Below are positions 55,153 through 62,096 of a DNA stretch of 62,246 nucleotides, in pieces. The notes below the pieces were generated by a model that saw only the letters and a program-made list of their open reading frames with translations, had not been told where the DNA came from and did not search any database. Position 1 is the stretch's first letter; each line of letters starts with the position of its first letter. Origin of the DNA: a virus. Both the position numbers and the translations under genes were made by a program. The stretch lies in the IMG/VR virus record IMGVR_UViG_3300022821_000020, positions 1 to 62,246 of that record; one strand, 5' to 3'.

Positions 55153-55477
55153 AATTTGCTAAAAAACAGTTGATCGCCCGAAGTATTTTTGCAAGGGTGG
55201 ATATTGCGTTACCGAACAGGCCTTAATCGGTCTATACCGCTTCATCACGCCTTTTCCTTTGTTTGATGAGCCTGAACATTATTCGCACGCCCAGGTGAAT
55301 AATGCACCTGGGCGTGAGCAATATGCAATAATGACTGGAAGGTCTCTTTTGTCAAATGGCGTCAGGGTGGCAGTTGAAATTATTGCCACACACAAAGGCC
55401 ACACGAGGGTATGTTGGACAGTTGAAGGTGCACTTAGCCCAGTGACTACTGAGGAGTTATCGGCAGGATCCTTGTGA
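55149..55477 (+). pseudogene. Frameshifted gene (A6 run near start)
   Basis: TTG at 55149 reads MKFAKK and then leaves frame in A6 (55161-55166); one extra A would join it to TVDRPKYFCKGGYCVTEQ...FITPFPLFDEPEH...ELSAGSL, ending TGA 55475. The downstream frame has no ATG before a late TTG at 55259, yet is clearly coding from 55163. Cys pair in YFCKGGYC. Mutation or consensus error. Confidence 0.55.
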
Positions 55478-55813
55478 TGGTAGCGATAATATCTCTTGCG
55501 CCGACCACATGATTCCTGACCAGACCCTTGTCAAGCCTTCCTTCGTTCTTTAGGCACAGCAGAAAAGTCTGCTCAGCCCAATCATGGTAATTTTCCAAGA
55601 CCTTCAGAAGGCTAAGACTTTGTGTTTTGTCATGGTTTTGGTAAACTCAGTTTTGATCTTAAAGTCTACATGGATGACATTTTGAGGCGTTTGTGCCGAA
55701 CCCTTCTCTTCATTGGAAAGATAGCGGTCGATAGCGTTGAGTAGATCTCCAACCGCCTCAGCTTCTTTGCTCATGGCCTGTAGATCTTCGTCTGTATAAA
55801 GTGTTGTAGTCAT
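55446..55813 (-). pseudogene. Minus-strand helical protein split by a -1 frameshift
   Basis: ATG at 55813 starts MTTTLYTDEDLQAMSKEAE and stays open to TGA 55604. One added A in the ACAAAACAC stretch (about 55623) would continue as TQSLSLLKVLENYHDWAEQTF, then LDKGLVRNHVVGARD, ending TAG 55446. Both parts look coding and helical. Function unknown. Convergent with the gene ending at 55477, overlapping it by 32 bases. Confidence 0.55.
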
Positions 55814-55857
55814 GATAAAATCAGTATCGGCTCATTTATGAACAATGGCTGAAACAA

Positions 55858-55887
55858 GAAAACCTGGCTAAGCCAGGTTTTCTTTTT
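55858..55887. terminator. Intrinsic terminator, probably bidirectional
   Basis: GAAAACCTGGC-TAA-GCCAGGTTTTC (11-bp stem, 3-base loop) followed by TTTTT on the plus strand and TTGTTT on the minus strand. It closes the minus-strand operon whose last gene ends at 55901. Confidence 0.85.
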
Positions 55888-55900
55888 GTCTTTACTCAAC

Positions 55901-56113
55901 TTAGAGTTCAAATATCACACATTTATCGTCGTCGACGTCTTCATTGTGTTCAGGAGGTTTTTCCTGGTGTTGTTCTTGTTCAATTGGTTTCCACTTCCGT
56001 GGACGAATCGGAAGCTCCAAGACCAATGGCTTGTAGGTTACTTTACGTTCATTCTGGTGCTTCTGCTGTTCAATCAGCCACTTCCAGAATCCAGGGTCGT
56101 TATCGTATTCCAT
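55901..56113 (-). CDS. Unknown acidic-tailed protein, 70 aa
   Basis: ATG at 56113 with GAGAGG upstream. WKWLIEQQKHQNERK helix, a basic middle and a Glu/Asp/Pro/His-rich tail (EQHQEKPPEHNEDVDDDK). Last gene of the minus-strand operon, followed by the terminator. Confidence 0.65.
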   Translation of the reverse strand: MEYDNDPGFWKWLIEQQKHQNERKVTYKPLVLELPIRPRKWKPIEQEQHQEKPPEHNEDVDDDKCVIFEL

Positions 56114-56135
56114 TGACCTCTCAAGTAAGTATGGC

Positions 56136-56531
56136 TTATGCAACCCCGAATCCCCAAGACAACAAATCATCCTTAGAGGTAAAGTTTGAAATACGCTTAA
56201 ACCACATTTCACCTTGTTGCCGTGTTTCTAAGTCAAGTTCCATCCCACAGTCGTCCGCACCTCAAACACAAACACGCCAGCCAGTAAACTCCATCTGTTT
56301 TGTCTTTTTACTGTATCGCCCCATATGGATTAGCGAGACTTTGACCATTTCACCATCCTGACTAGGTTCACCAGAGGTATTGTAGTTAGGGTGCCAGTCG
56401 TCTACTGTGAAAATCCATTTTTCCTGTCGAAAGGCCCTCATCCTAAAGAGGGCTTCTCTCGGGTAAACAGTCATATCTGGCTTCCGAGTTCGCCGCCGTA
56501 CGTTAGCTAATATTTTATTTTCATGTGACAT
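56136..56531 (-). pseudogene. Protein interrupted by one in-frame TGA
   Basis: ATG 56531 reads MSHENKILANVRRRTRKPD and continues to TGA 56264-56262 (GWRVCV-stop). The same frame resumes at once with GADDCGMELDLETRQQGE, then FKRISNFTSKDD, and ends at TAA 56136. TGG (Trp) in place of TGA would give one 131-residue protein. A 36-residue gene starting at the internal ATG is an alternative. TGA is a normal stop elsewhere here. Confidence 0.55.
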
Positions 56532-56547
56532 GTTTAGCCCTTACTAC

Positions 56548-57117
56548 TCATTCTTCGCCCTCAAACCTAGGGAACAGAAGGACAAACATCTCGGAGGCAA
56601 CTCTCCAAAGTTCCAGGTCTTCGTACTTTTCTCCGAAAAGGTACCAACACTTTGTTCCACCACGATATTCAACAGCAGGACCATCGGTCCTGTGTCTCTT
56701 ATCATTCAGAAACCAATGTTTCTCTCCATCAGGATATTCAAGGGCAGGGCCATCGGTCCTGTGTCTCTTATCATTCAGAAACCAATGTTTCTCTCCATCA
56801 GGTCTTTCAAGGGCAGGGCCATCGGTCCTGTGTCTCTGACCATCCAGAAACCAATGTTTGGTTCCATCAGGATATTCAACCGCAGGACCATCGGTCCTGT
56901 GCAACTTACCATCCAGAAACCAATGTTTCTCTCCATCAGGTCTTTCAACAGCAGGACCATCGGTCCTGTGAAGAACACCATTCAGGTGCCAATGCTTGGT
57001 TCCATCAGAATATTCAATTGCAGGACCATCGGCCCTGTGTCTTTTACCATTCAAGAACCACTCCTTCGAACCATCAGAATGCTCCCTGCACTCAGGCTTC
57101 TCAGATTTACTGTTCAT
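56548..57117 (-). CDS. HRTDGPA-repeat protein (copy F, 6 repeats)
   Basis: 189 residues on the minus strand: cap MNSKSEKPECREHSDG, six repeats (first HRADGPA at 57039, last at 56694), tail YEDLELWRVASEMFVLLFPRFEGEE. It follows copy G with a 4-base overlap. Repeats 4 and 5 are nearly identical in DNA. Confidence 0.82.
   Translation of the reverse strand: MNSKSEKPECREHSDGSKEWFLNGKRHRADGPAIEYSDGTKHWHLNGVLHRTDGPAVERPDGEKHWFLDGKLHRTDGPAVEYPDGTKHWFLDGQRHRTDGPALERPDGEKHWFLNDKRHRTDGPALEYPDGEKHWFLNDKRHRTDGPAVEYRGGTKCWYLFGEKYEDLELWRVASEMFVLLFPRFEGEE
56674..57039 (-). repeat. 69-nt tandem repeat array F (6 units)
   Basis: CAC codons every 69 bases from 57039 down to 56694; same hairpin-containing unit as the plus-strand arrays, with GGCCCTG or GGGCC variants in three units. 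Confidence 0.9.
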
Positions 57118-57614
57118 TCTTCACCCTCAAACCTAGGGAACAGAAGGACAAACATTTCGGAGGTCACCCTCCAAAGTTCCAGGTCTTCGTACTTTTCTCC
57201 GAAAAGGTACCAACAATTTGTTCTATAAGGATATTCACAAGCAGGACCATCGGCCCTGTGTCTTTTACCATCCAGAAACCAATGTTTGGTTCCATCAGGA
57301 TATTCAATTGCAGGACCATCGGTCCTGTGCAACTTGTCATCCAGGTACCAATGTTTGGTTCCATCAGGATATTCAATTGCAGGACCATCGGTCCTGTGCA
57401 ACTTGTCATCCAGATACCAATGTTTGGTTCCATCAGCATACTCGACAGCAGGACCATCGGTCCTGTGGAACTTACCATTCTGACACCATTCTTTCGTTCC
57501 ATCAGGATATTCAACCGCAGGACCATCGGTCCTGTGTCTCTTATCATTCAGGCACCAATATTTCCTTCCATCGGCATGCTCGTAATACATGGACTTGCCC
57601 GACTTAGCGCTCAT
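57114..57614 (-). CDS. HRTDGPA-repeat protein (copy G, 5 repeats)
   Basis: 166 residues from the ATG at 57614 (AGGG upstream). Five repeats from 57536 to 57260 and the tail YEDLELWRVTSEMFVLLFPRFEGEE, identical in length to copy F's tail. Tandem copies F and G on this strand mirror copies C and D on the other. Confidence 0.82.
   Translation of the reverse strand: MSAKSGKSMYYEHADGRKYWCLNDKRHRTDGPAVEYPDGTKEWCQNGKFHRTDGPAVEYADGTKHWYLDDKLHRTDGPAIEYPDGTKHWYLDDKLHRTDGPAIEYPDGTKHWFLDGKRHRADGPACEYPYRTNCWYLFGEKYEDLELWRVTSEMFVLLFPRFEGEE
57240..57536 (-). repeat. 69-nt tandem repeat array G (5 units)
   Basis: CAC codons every 69 bases from 57536 down to 57260 without indels. Confidence 0.9.
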
Positions 57615-57904
57615 CCCTGTATCTTCCCGCCTTCTGGCTGAACCATTGCCCATTCCCATGTGCCATAGTTCCAACAAGTTTTTTCCCAACGTAGCCGCTT
57701 GACATGCTTTTCTTCATCCTTGCGAAATTCTTTGAACATGGTCACGAGTTCCTGGTCTTTGTTTTTGTACGCCTGTCCAACTGCCTTTTTATAATAGGCA
57801 ACTCTTTGCTCAGTTGCATGAATCATACGACCCAGCACCTTGGGCCAAGGGTCATAGACTACAATGGTTTTACGAACAACAACCGTTTTATCGAGGTTTG
57901 CCAC
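57611..57904 (-). CDS. Unknown helical protein, 97 aa
   Basis: VVVRKTIVVYDPWPKVLGRM strand-helix start, then a charged helix with coiled-coil character. Overlaps the start of copy G by ATGA. No family recognised. Confidence 0.65.
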   Translation of the reverse strand: MANLDKTVVVRKTIVVYDPWPKVLGRMIHATEQRVAYYKKAVGQAYKNKDQELVTMFKEFRKDEEKHVKRLRWEKTCWNYGTWEWAMVQPEGGKIQG

Positions 57905-57905
57905 T

Positions 57906-58607
57906 TTATACTACTCCTGGGTTCACAATTGAGATTTTGGAGGCGCACTTTTTACAACGATAAATCTTGCCTTCGCTGATTTTACCATGCATTTTCTTCG
58001 TTACGTGGTGTGTCTTACAACGACACCAGACCTCAACACGGCCCACTGGAGCCACTGAATGACATCGCTTGGGCACGGTGCCTGAACGACGCATAATACG
58101 TTTCCAGGAAGGTCCGTGCGCCGCACCCTTTGTGTAAGTACCATTATGGTAGTCTACAATGTGGGCACACTCGTGAAAAACTGTCTGGCGCTGCTGCTCA
58201 GGTGTAGCTCGCTTGAAAAGTCGTGGAGCAAACTCCATCTTGGTGGGTTTGGTCACACCGTTAAAAATACGATAGTGAGCCAGGCCCATTGTGGCGGTCA
58301 GTCTCGAATTCCAGTGCCACGGGACTTTTCCAATCAGTTCTGGGCTGCCCATTTTTGTAAATGCCTCTGAAATCCAAGCCGACATTTGCCCGTGAAGGCC
58401 CTGAATAGCTCGTGGAGCGGCGCCACCCTTTTGCTTTGGTGAGCGCCCACCAAGAAGTGCAGGCATCTCTCTGAGGCCCTCAGCTCGCTCCACAGGTTCT
58501 TCTATGGCGGCGAGAGTGCGTGGGGGGAGTGGGAGACGGCGTCCGACTCGACCTTTTCCTTTGCGCTTGGGGAGCCTTTGAATTCTTTTTGGAGGAGGAA
58601 TAGCCAT
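57906..58607 (-). CDS. SprT-like zinc metalloprotease
   Basis: 233 residues from ATG 58607 with GGCGAG upstream. Arg/Pro-rich N-terminal region (about 1-60), then a SprT domain with H145-E-C-A-H149 and third ligand H164 (AAHGPSWKRIM), and a C-terminal zinc ribbon (CRCKTHH...YRCKKC). Similar to Spartan/Wss1-type proteases that remove DNA-protein crosslinks. First gene of the minus-strand operon. Confidence 0.9.
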   Translation of the reverse strand: MAIPPPKRIQRLPKRKGKGRVGRRLPLPPRTLAAIEEPVERAEGLREMPALLGGRSPKQKGGAAPRAIQGLHGQMSAWISEAFTKMGSPELIGKVPWHWNSRLTATMGLAHYRIFNGVTKPTKMEFAPRLFKRATPEQQRQTVFHECAHIVDYHNGTYTKGAAHGPSWKRIMRRSGTVPKRCHSVAPVGRVEVWCRCKTHHVTKKMHGKISEGKIYRCKKCASKISIVNPGVV

Positions 58608-58626
58608 TGTCTCGCCTTTCCTCCCA

Positions 58627-58655
58627 ATAGTACCACGTCGGCCCAAGAATTTGAA
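58627..58655 (-). promoter_or_regulatory. Minus-strand sigma70-like promoter
   Basis: On the minus strand TTCAAA (58655-58650), 17-base spacer ending CGTGG, TACTAT (58632-58627), driving the SprT operon. It lies back to back with the plus-strand promoter at 58681. Confidence 0.72.
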
Positions 58656-58680
58656 CCCAATATTGAAAATAGGAATTAGG

Positions 58681-58709
58681 TTCAAAACTAGCCTTGGTTG
58701 AGGTATAAT
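58681..58709 (+). promoter_or_regulatory. Consensus-like sigma70 promoter, leaderless
   Basis: TTCAAA (58681-58686), 17-base spacer ending TGAGG, TATAAT (58704-58709); ATG at 58716. Confidence 0.78.
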
Positions 58710-58715
58710 GTAGGT

Positions 58716-58892
58716 ATGACAAGCGGCGAACAGAACACCTTGGCAAACCTCAAAAATGCCCTTGGAAGGGCGCAAGAGGACTTGCGACGAGTTGAAATTG
58801 CCGAGCAGGATCAAGCATCTCAGCGTTGCAAGACAAACGCAAATGGTGAGCTGACGTATGCACTAGCACTTCTAAGGCTCCTGGAGGACTGA
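58716..58892 (+). CDS. Unknown small helical protein, 58 aa
   Basis: Leaderless start. Two charged helices, second with Leu repeats (TYALALLRLLED). No family recognised. Confidence 0.66.
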   Translation: MTSGEQNTLANLKNALGRAQEDLRRVEIAEQDQASQRCKTNANGELTYALALLRLLED

Positions 58893-58946
58893 CAGCGTTG
58901 GTAACGTTGGGCATGTTCCTAAACCAAACTAATCTTGGTTACTAAT

Positions 58947-59104
58947 ATGAGTAAAAATTTCGACAAGCTTGTGTGTCTCAAAGACGGCAATGGAACGAAG
59001 CGTTGGTACCTGAATGGTATGAAGACCTGGAACTTTGGAGGGTGACCTCTGAGATGTTTAGTTCCCTGTTTCCGTCCACAGAAGATATACACCTGGAAGA
59101 ATAA
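58947..59104 (+). pseudogene. Deleted HRTDGPA-repeat gene remnant
   Basis: Starts like copy H (KLVCLKDxNGTKRWYLNG) but after the first WYLNG jumps, out of frame, to the family tail YEDLELWRVTSEMFSSLFP, ending TAA 59102. All repeats are missing. The joint is at GAATGG/TATGAAGACCTGG. A deletion between half-repeats explains it. Confidence 0.82.
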
Positions 59105-59105
59105 G

Positions 59106-59798
59106 ATGGTAGTCTCAATTTACAACTGTTGGTTTTGCGAAAAACCATTGGCACAATCTAAACCTAAACTGAAAGGGAAGAAAAGGGCAAAAACTCCTTT
59201 TTCAGTTACCACCTTTTATTGTGATACTAGCTGCAAAAGCAAGTACGACAAAGCCTTGGAGGAAGTCCAGCGGCCATATCGCCAATGGTCAGACTACATG
59301 TGTGGTGAACGGGAGAAGCCTCCGAGAAAGCTCAAAGAGCTAGCTAAGAAGATTGGCTGGCCAAAAGACTTGGTTACTGAGGAAGATACGGAAGACACCC
59401 CTGTTGTCAAGTCATCAGGCCGTAAGTGCGGCAAGTGTGGTGAACGTGGGCACAATGCCCGCACATGCGGGACACAAAAGCAAACTCCAGAGAAGAAGGC
59501 GGTCGCCAAGGCCATTTCGGCTCCCCCTAAAAGGGTTATGAAAAAGAGCAGGGGCAAAAAGGCGCAGCCAAAAAGAAGGGTTATCAGTAAAAAGAAGGCA
59601 GCAAAGCAGCGCCAGTACCGCTGTGGCCTCTGTGACAGAGCAGGACACAATGCACGTAGCTGTGACCGCCGACCATTAGAACCAGGTGAATTTGAACCAA
59701 AGCTTCTGAAGGCAAGCAAGGTCGGAAAATACAAGTGTGGCAAGTGCCACCAAATCGGACACAATGCACGTACGTGTGTAGAAAGCAACAGGAAGTAA
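59106..59798 (+). CDS. Protein with three CCHC zinc knuckles
   Basis: 230 residues. N-terminal Cys4 unit (CWFC...FYCDTSCKSKYD, about 9-45), then CGKCGERGHNARTC (about 112-125), CGLCDRAGHNARSC (about 178-191) and CGKCHQIGHNARTC (about 211-224), each CX2CX4HX4C, separated by Lys/Arg/Ala-rich linkers. Zinc knuckles bind single-stranded RNA or DNA. Three GHNAR(T/S)C repeats in a phage protein are unusual; the linkers resemble histone-H1-like tails. Confidence 0.88.
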   Translation: MVVSIYNCWFCEKPLAQSKPKLKGKKRAKTPFSVTTFYCDTSCKSKYDKALEEVQRPYRQWSDYMCGEREKPPRKLKELAKKIGWPKDLVTEEDTEDTPVVKSSGRKCGKCGERGHNARTCGTQKQTPEKKAVAKAISAPPKRVMKKSRGKKAQPKRRVISKKKAAKQRQYRCGLCDRAGHNARSCDRRPLEPGEFEPKLLKASKVGKYKCGKCHQIGHNARTCVESNRK

Positions 59799-59801
59799 AA
59801 T

Positions 59802-61934
59802 ATGTTTAAAGCAGGTGACAAGGCTCTCACAAACAAGGGAAACAGGATTGTTGAAATTCGACGAACTCTCCAGGCTGACAACTCACCAGGGTGGGGGCAG
59901 GTCGAAACAGAAGACGGCGTTTACTGGGAGCGGGAACTTCACCAGGCTCACCAGACAGTCTTGGACACTATCGAGGCTAAGGAGCAGGACTTTATAGGTG
60001 AGATGAGCGAAGCGATGGCGGAAGTTTTCGATGAAGTTCCTTGGAAGCTGACTGGCAAACTCAACAAACTTCTTAATGAGGCCAATCTAAAAGTCGATTT
60101 CCGAGGACACTGGAAAAATGGTTCTGCACTTTATGACTCGGCGCACTTCACTAAGAAGATGATGAGACATCAACTTTTCTTGGGCGTTGAGAGAAAGAAC
60201 ATTGAAGACCTAATTGAAGTTCTTGTGCACAACAAGAAGAAGCAAGCCCTCAAGAAGCTCGATAGGTGGATTGGACTTGGGCAGTCTGTAGGTTTAGGCT
60301 CATCAGCCTGCACTTACTGTGCCAAAGACAACTTCCAGCTTGAAACGGATGGCATTACTGTTCGATTACTTGGGGATACCTGCCCAGTGCCTGAAGGCTT
60401 CGAGCCTAATGTGTGGGAGTTGAACGTGCCCAGCGGAAAACTGGTCATTGAGAACGGCCTTAGCAATTGGTTTCCGCTTCCTGAAGGAGACCTCGATTGC
60501 GATATCAATACGATTATTGGCTGCCGTGAATATTCACAACTTCATGCTGCCATTGGTCTGTCTTTTGGGTTTGTTGGCAATACTTGCCCAAGTGTAGTAG
60601 AAGGTGAAAAGAAGGACTCCTACAGAATCGCCAATGGCAGCTCAGAAAAGGAGCTGGCGAACATCTGCACCGACCTTTGGTGGTATTCAATTTGTGATTA
60701 CGAAGAACTCGAACGCCGACTGGAAAAGTTCGGTGACCACGGTGACAGAGGAATGTCGCAATTCACTGTTATCGATGTGAAACCTGGGGTATACCAATTC
60801 AATCACTATGACGAAGCAGATTGCCATGCTACAGAAGTGCTTTTTGCAGACTTCGCATGGGTCCGTGAGCCAGGCCCCGTGAAGGATTTTCTCGGCGAAT
60901 GCTCTGAGTTGCCCGAAGTCAATCCACACGCATACGTACAACGTCAGTGTCAGCAGTGGCCAACCCTTTATGGCAAGACGGGAAGTTATCCTTATGACGA
61001 AGTGCCAGTGCCCTGGGAGCAAATGTCAGAAGAGGATCAACATCATTCCTGGGAACGTGTAGCCAACCAAATTTTCTTCACCCTCGGAGGCGGGACCTCG
61101 TGGCACGAAAATGGTTTTCCAGCTGAAAAGGTCGCCAAGGACGTTGTCGATATTGAACCCCCAAGCTTTCGTTACCAGGTTAACTGGTACCCTTTTTCGA
61201 AGGGTTACGGCGGGCTTTTTGGCGATGTCAAACTAAGCAACAGTTTTGCTAGGCTCGCATTCCGTTGTCTTGAGTCGATTATTTCTTTTGGGATGAAAGT
61301 TAGTGATAGTGAAAGATGCCGCCACACTTACCAGGCCCGTAGTAGAATGAGCATGGCGGTAACCAAGTACCGAGAAATGGCACAACTTTACCCAGAAGCA
61401 GCCGATCCTGAATATGTTTGGTGGCTTTCTGAGAAGGGGCGAGCAGAAGCCTGGGTGGAACGATTTGATCTTGGTCCGAAGTACACTGAAAAACACCGCA
61501 AATACGTCCAGGCTCAGCGTTGGGTTCCCGATGATGCTTATGCAATTGAGTTTGACACACGAAAGATATCGGATGGGCAGTTTACTGGAAAAAATGGCTG
61601 TTGGTCATCAAAAGCCTCGGCTGATGGTTTTGCTATCCTAGAATGGGGTGACTTTGAGCCAGGTGAGAACCCTGAAGACAACTGTTTTTGGGCGAGTCAC
61701 GCAGAAAGAACGGCAGTACCTCTTTATTCGGTGGCCAGAGTTGTGAAAGTCGGAGAAGTCTCACATATGGGTCGGACACTTGTAGAGCTTTCATATGACT
61801 ATGGGACCGAATGGATGCGTTCAGCAACAACCCGCAAGGCAGTTGAAGAAAAGGTGCATAAACAAGGCATTCGTGTTCTCTCTAAAGAGGAATATAATGA
61901 GCTTTTGCCAACAGCAAGAAACTTTTCATCATAA
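59802..61934 (+). CDS. Large unknown protein, 710 aa
   Basis: Largest gene of the window, three bases after the zinc-knuckle gene. N-terminal 40 residues (FKAGDKALTNKGNRIVEI) are barrel-like; the rest is mixed alpha/beta with many Trp, Tyr and Cys, including a CTYCAKDNF element near residue 168. No signal peptide, no transmembrane segment, no recognised catalytic motif. Confidence 0.75.
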   Translation: MFKAGDKALTNKGNRIVEIRRTLQADNSPGWGQVETEDGVYWERELHQAHQTVLDTIEAKEQDFIGEMSEAMAEVFDEVPWKLTGKLNKLLNEANLKVDFRGHWKNGSALYDSAHFTKKMMRHQLFLGVERKNIEDLIEVLVHNKKKQALKKLDRWIGLGQSVGLGSSACTYCAKDNFQLETDGITVRLLGDTCPVPEGFEPNVWELNVPSGKLVIENGLSNWFPLPEGDLDCDINTIIGCREYSQLHAAIGLSFGFVGNTCPSVVEGEKKDSYRIANGSSEKELANICTDLWWYSICDYEELERRLEKFGDHGDRGMSQFTVIDVKPGVYQFNHYDEADCHATEVLFADFAWVREPGPVKDFLGECSELPEVNPHAYVQRQCQQWPTLYGKTGSYPYDEVPVPWEQMSEEDQHHSWERVANQIFFTLGGGTSWHENGFPAEKVAKDVVDIEPPSFRYQVNWYPFSKGYGGLFGDVKLSNSFARLAFRCLESIISFGMKVSDSERCRHTYQARSRMSMAVTKYREMAQLYPEAADPEYVWWLSEKGRAEAWVERFDLGPKYTEKHRKYVQAQRWVPDDAYAIEFDTRKISDGQFTGKNGCWSSKASADGFAILEWGDFEPGENPEDNCFWASHAERTAVPLYSVARVVKVGEVSHMGRTLVELSYDYGTEWMRSATTRKAVEEKVHKQGIRVLSKEEYNELLPTARNFSS

Positions 61935-61943
61935 AATTACTGA

Positions 61944-62096
61944 ATGACAAACAAGGGCAAAATTAGCAAAGTCGTTTATCCAGGTGGCGGAATAAAGCTA
62001 AATATCAATGCCAAGAGTAACGTGAAGTTTCGTCTTGGTGTCGGCCTTATTGTTATCGCCTCGTTGCTCATTCTTCTACTTGCGAGCGAAGAATGA
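61944..62096 (+). CDS. Small membrane protein, 50 aa
   Basis: Opens MTNKGKISKVVYPGGG; one C-terminal hydrophobic helix (LGVGLIVIASLLILLLA) and the end ASEE-stop. The last bases GCGAGCGAAGAATGA are the same junction sequence that ends repeat-protein copies, and it overlaps copy H by ATGA. Confidence 0.65.
   Translation: MTNKGKISKVVYPGGGIKLNINAKSNVKFRLGVGLIVIASLLILLLASEE

Noticed and set aside
55478-55603. Empty intergenic region
   Set aside because: The minus strand of this interval is coding in the shifted frame of the gene starting at 55813, so it was included in that gene.
56136-56531. Genome-wide recoding of TGA as tryptophan
   Set aside because: TGA ends many recognised genes in the window, often in ATGA overlaps that set the next start, so it is a working stop; the single in-frame TGA needs a local explanation.
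56652-57641. Long open frames opposite and beside the HRTDGPA arrays (for example a 329-codon plus-strand frame)
   Set aside because: The 69-nt period is a multiple of three, so all six frames stay open through the repeats. The proteins are low-complexity (QDHRSC or RTIGPV repeats) and lack ribosome binding sites and the family cap and tail.
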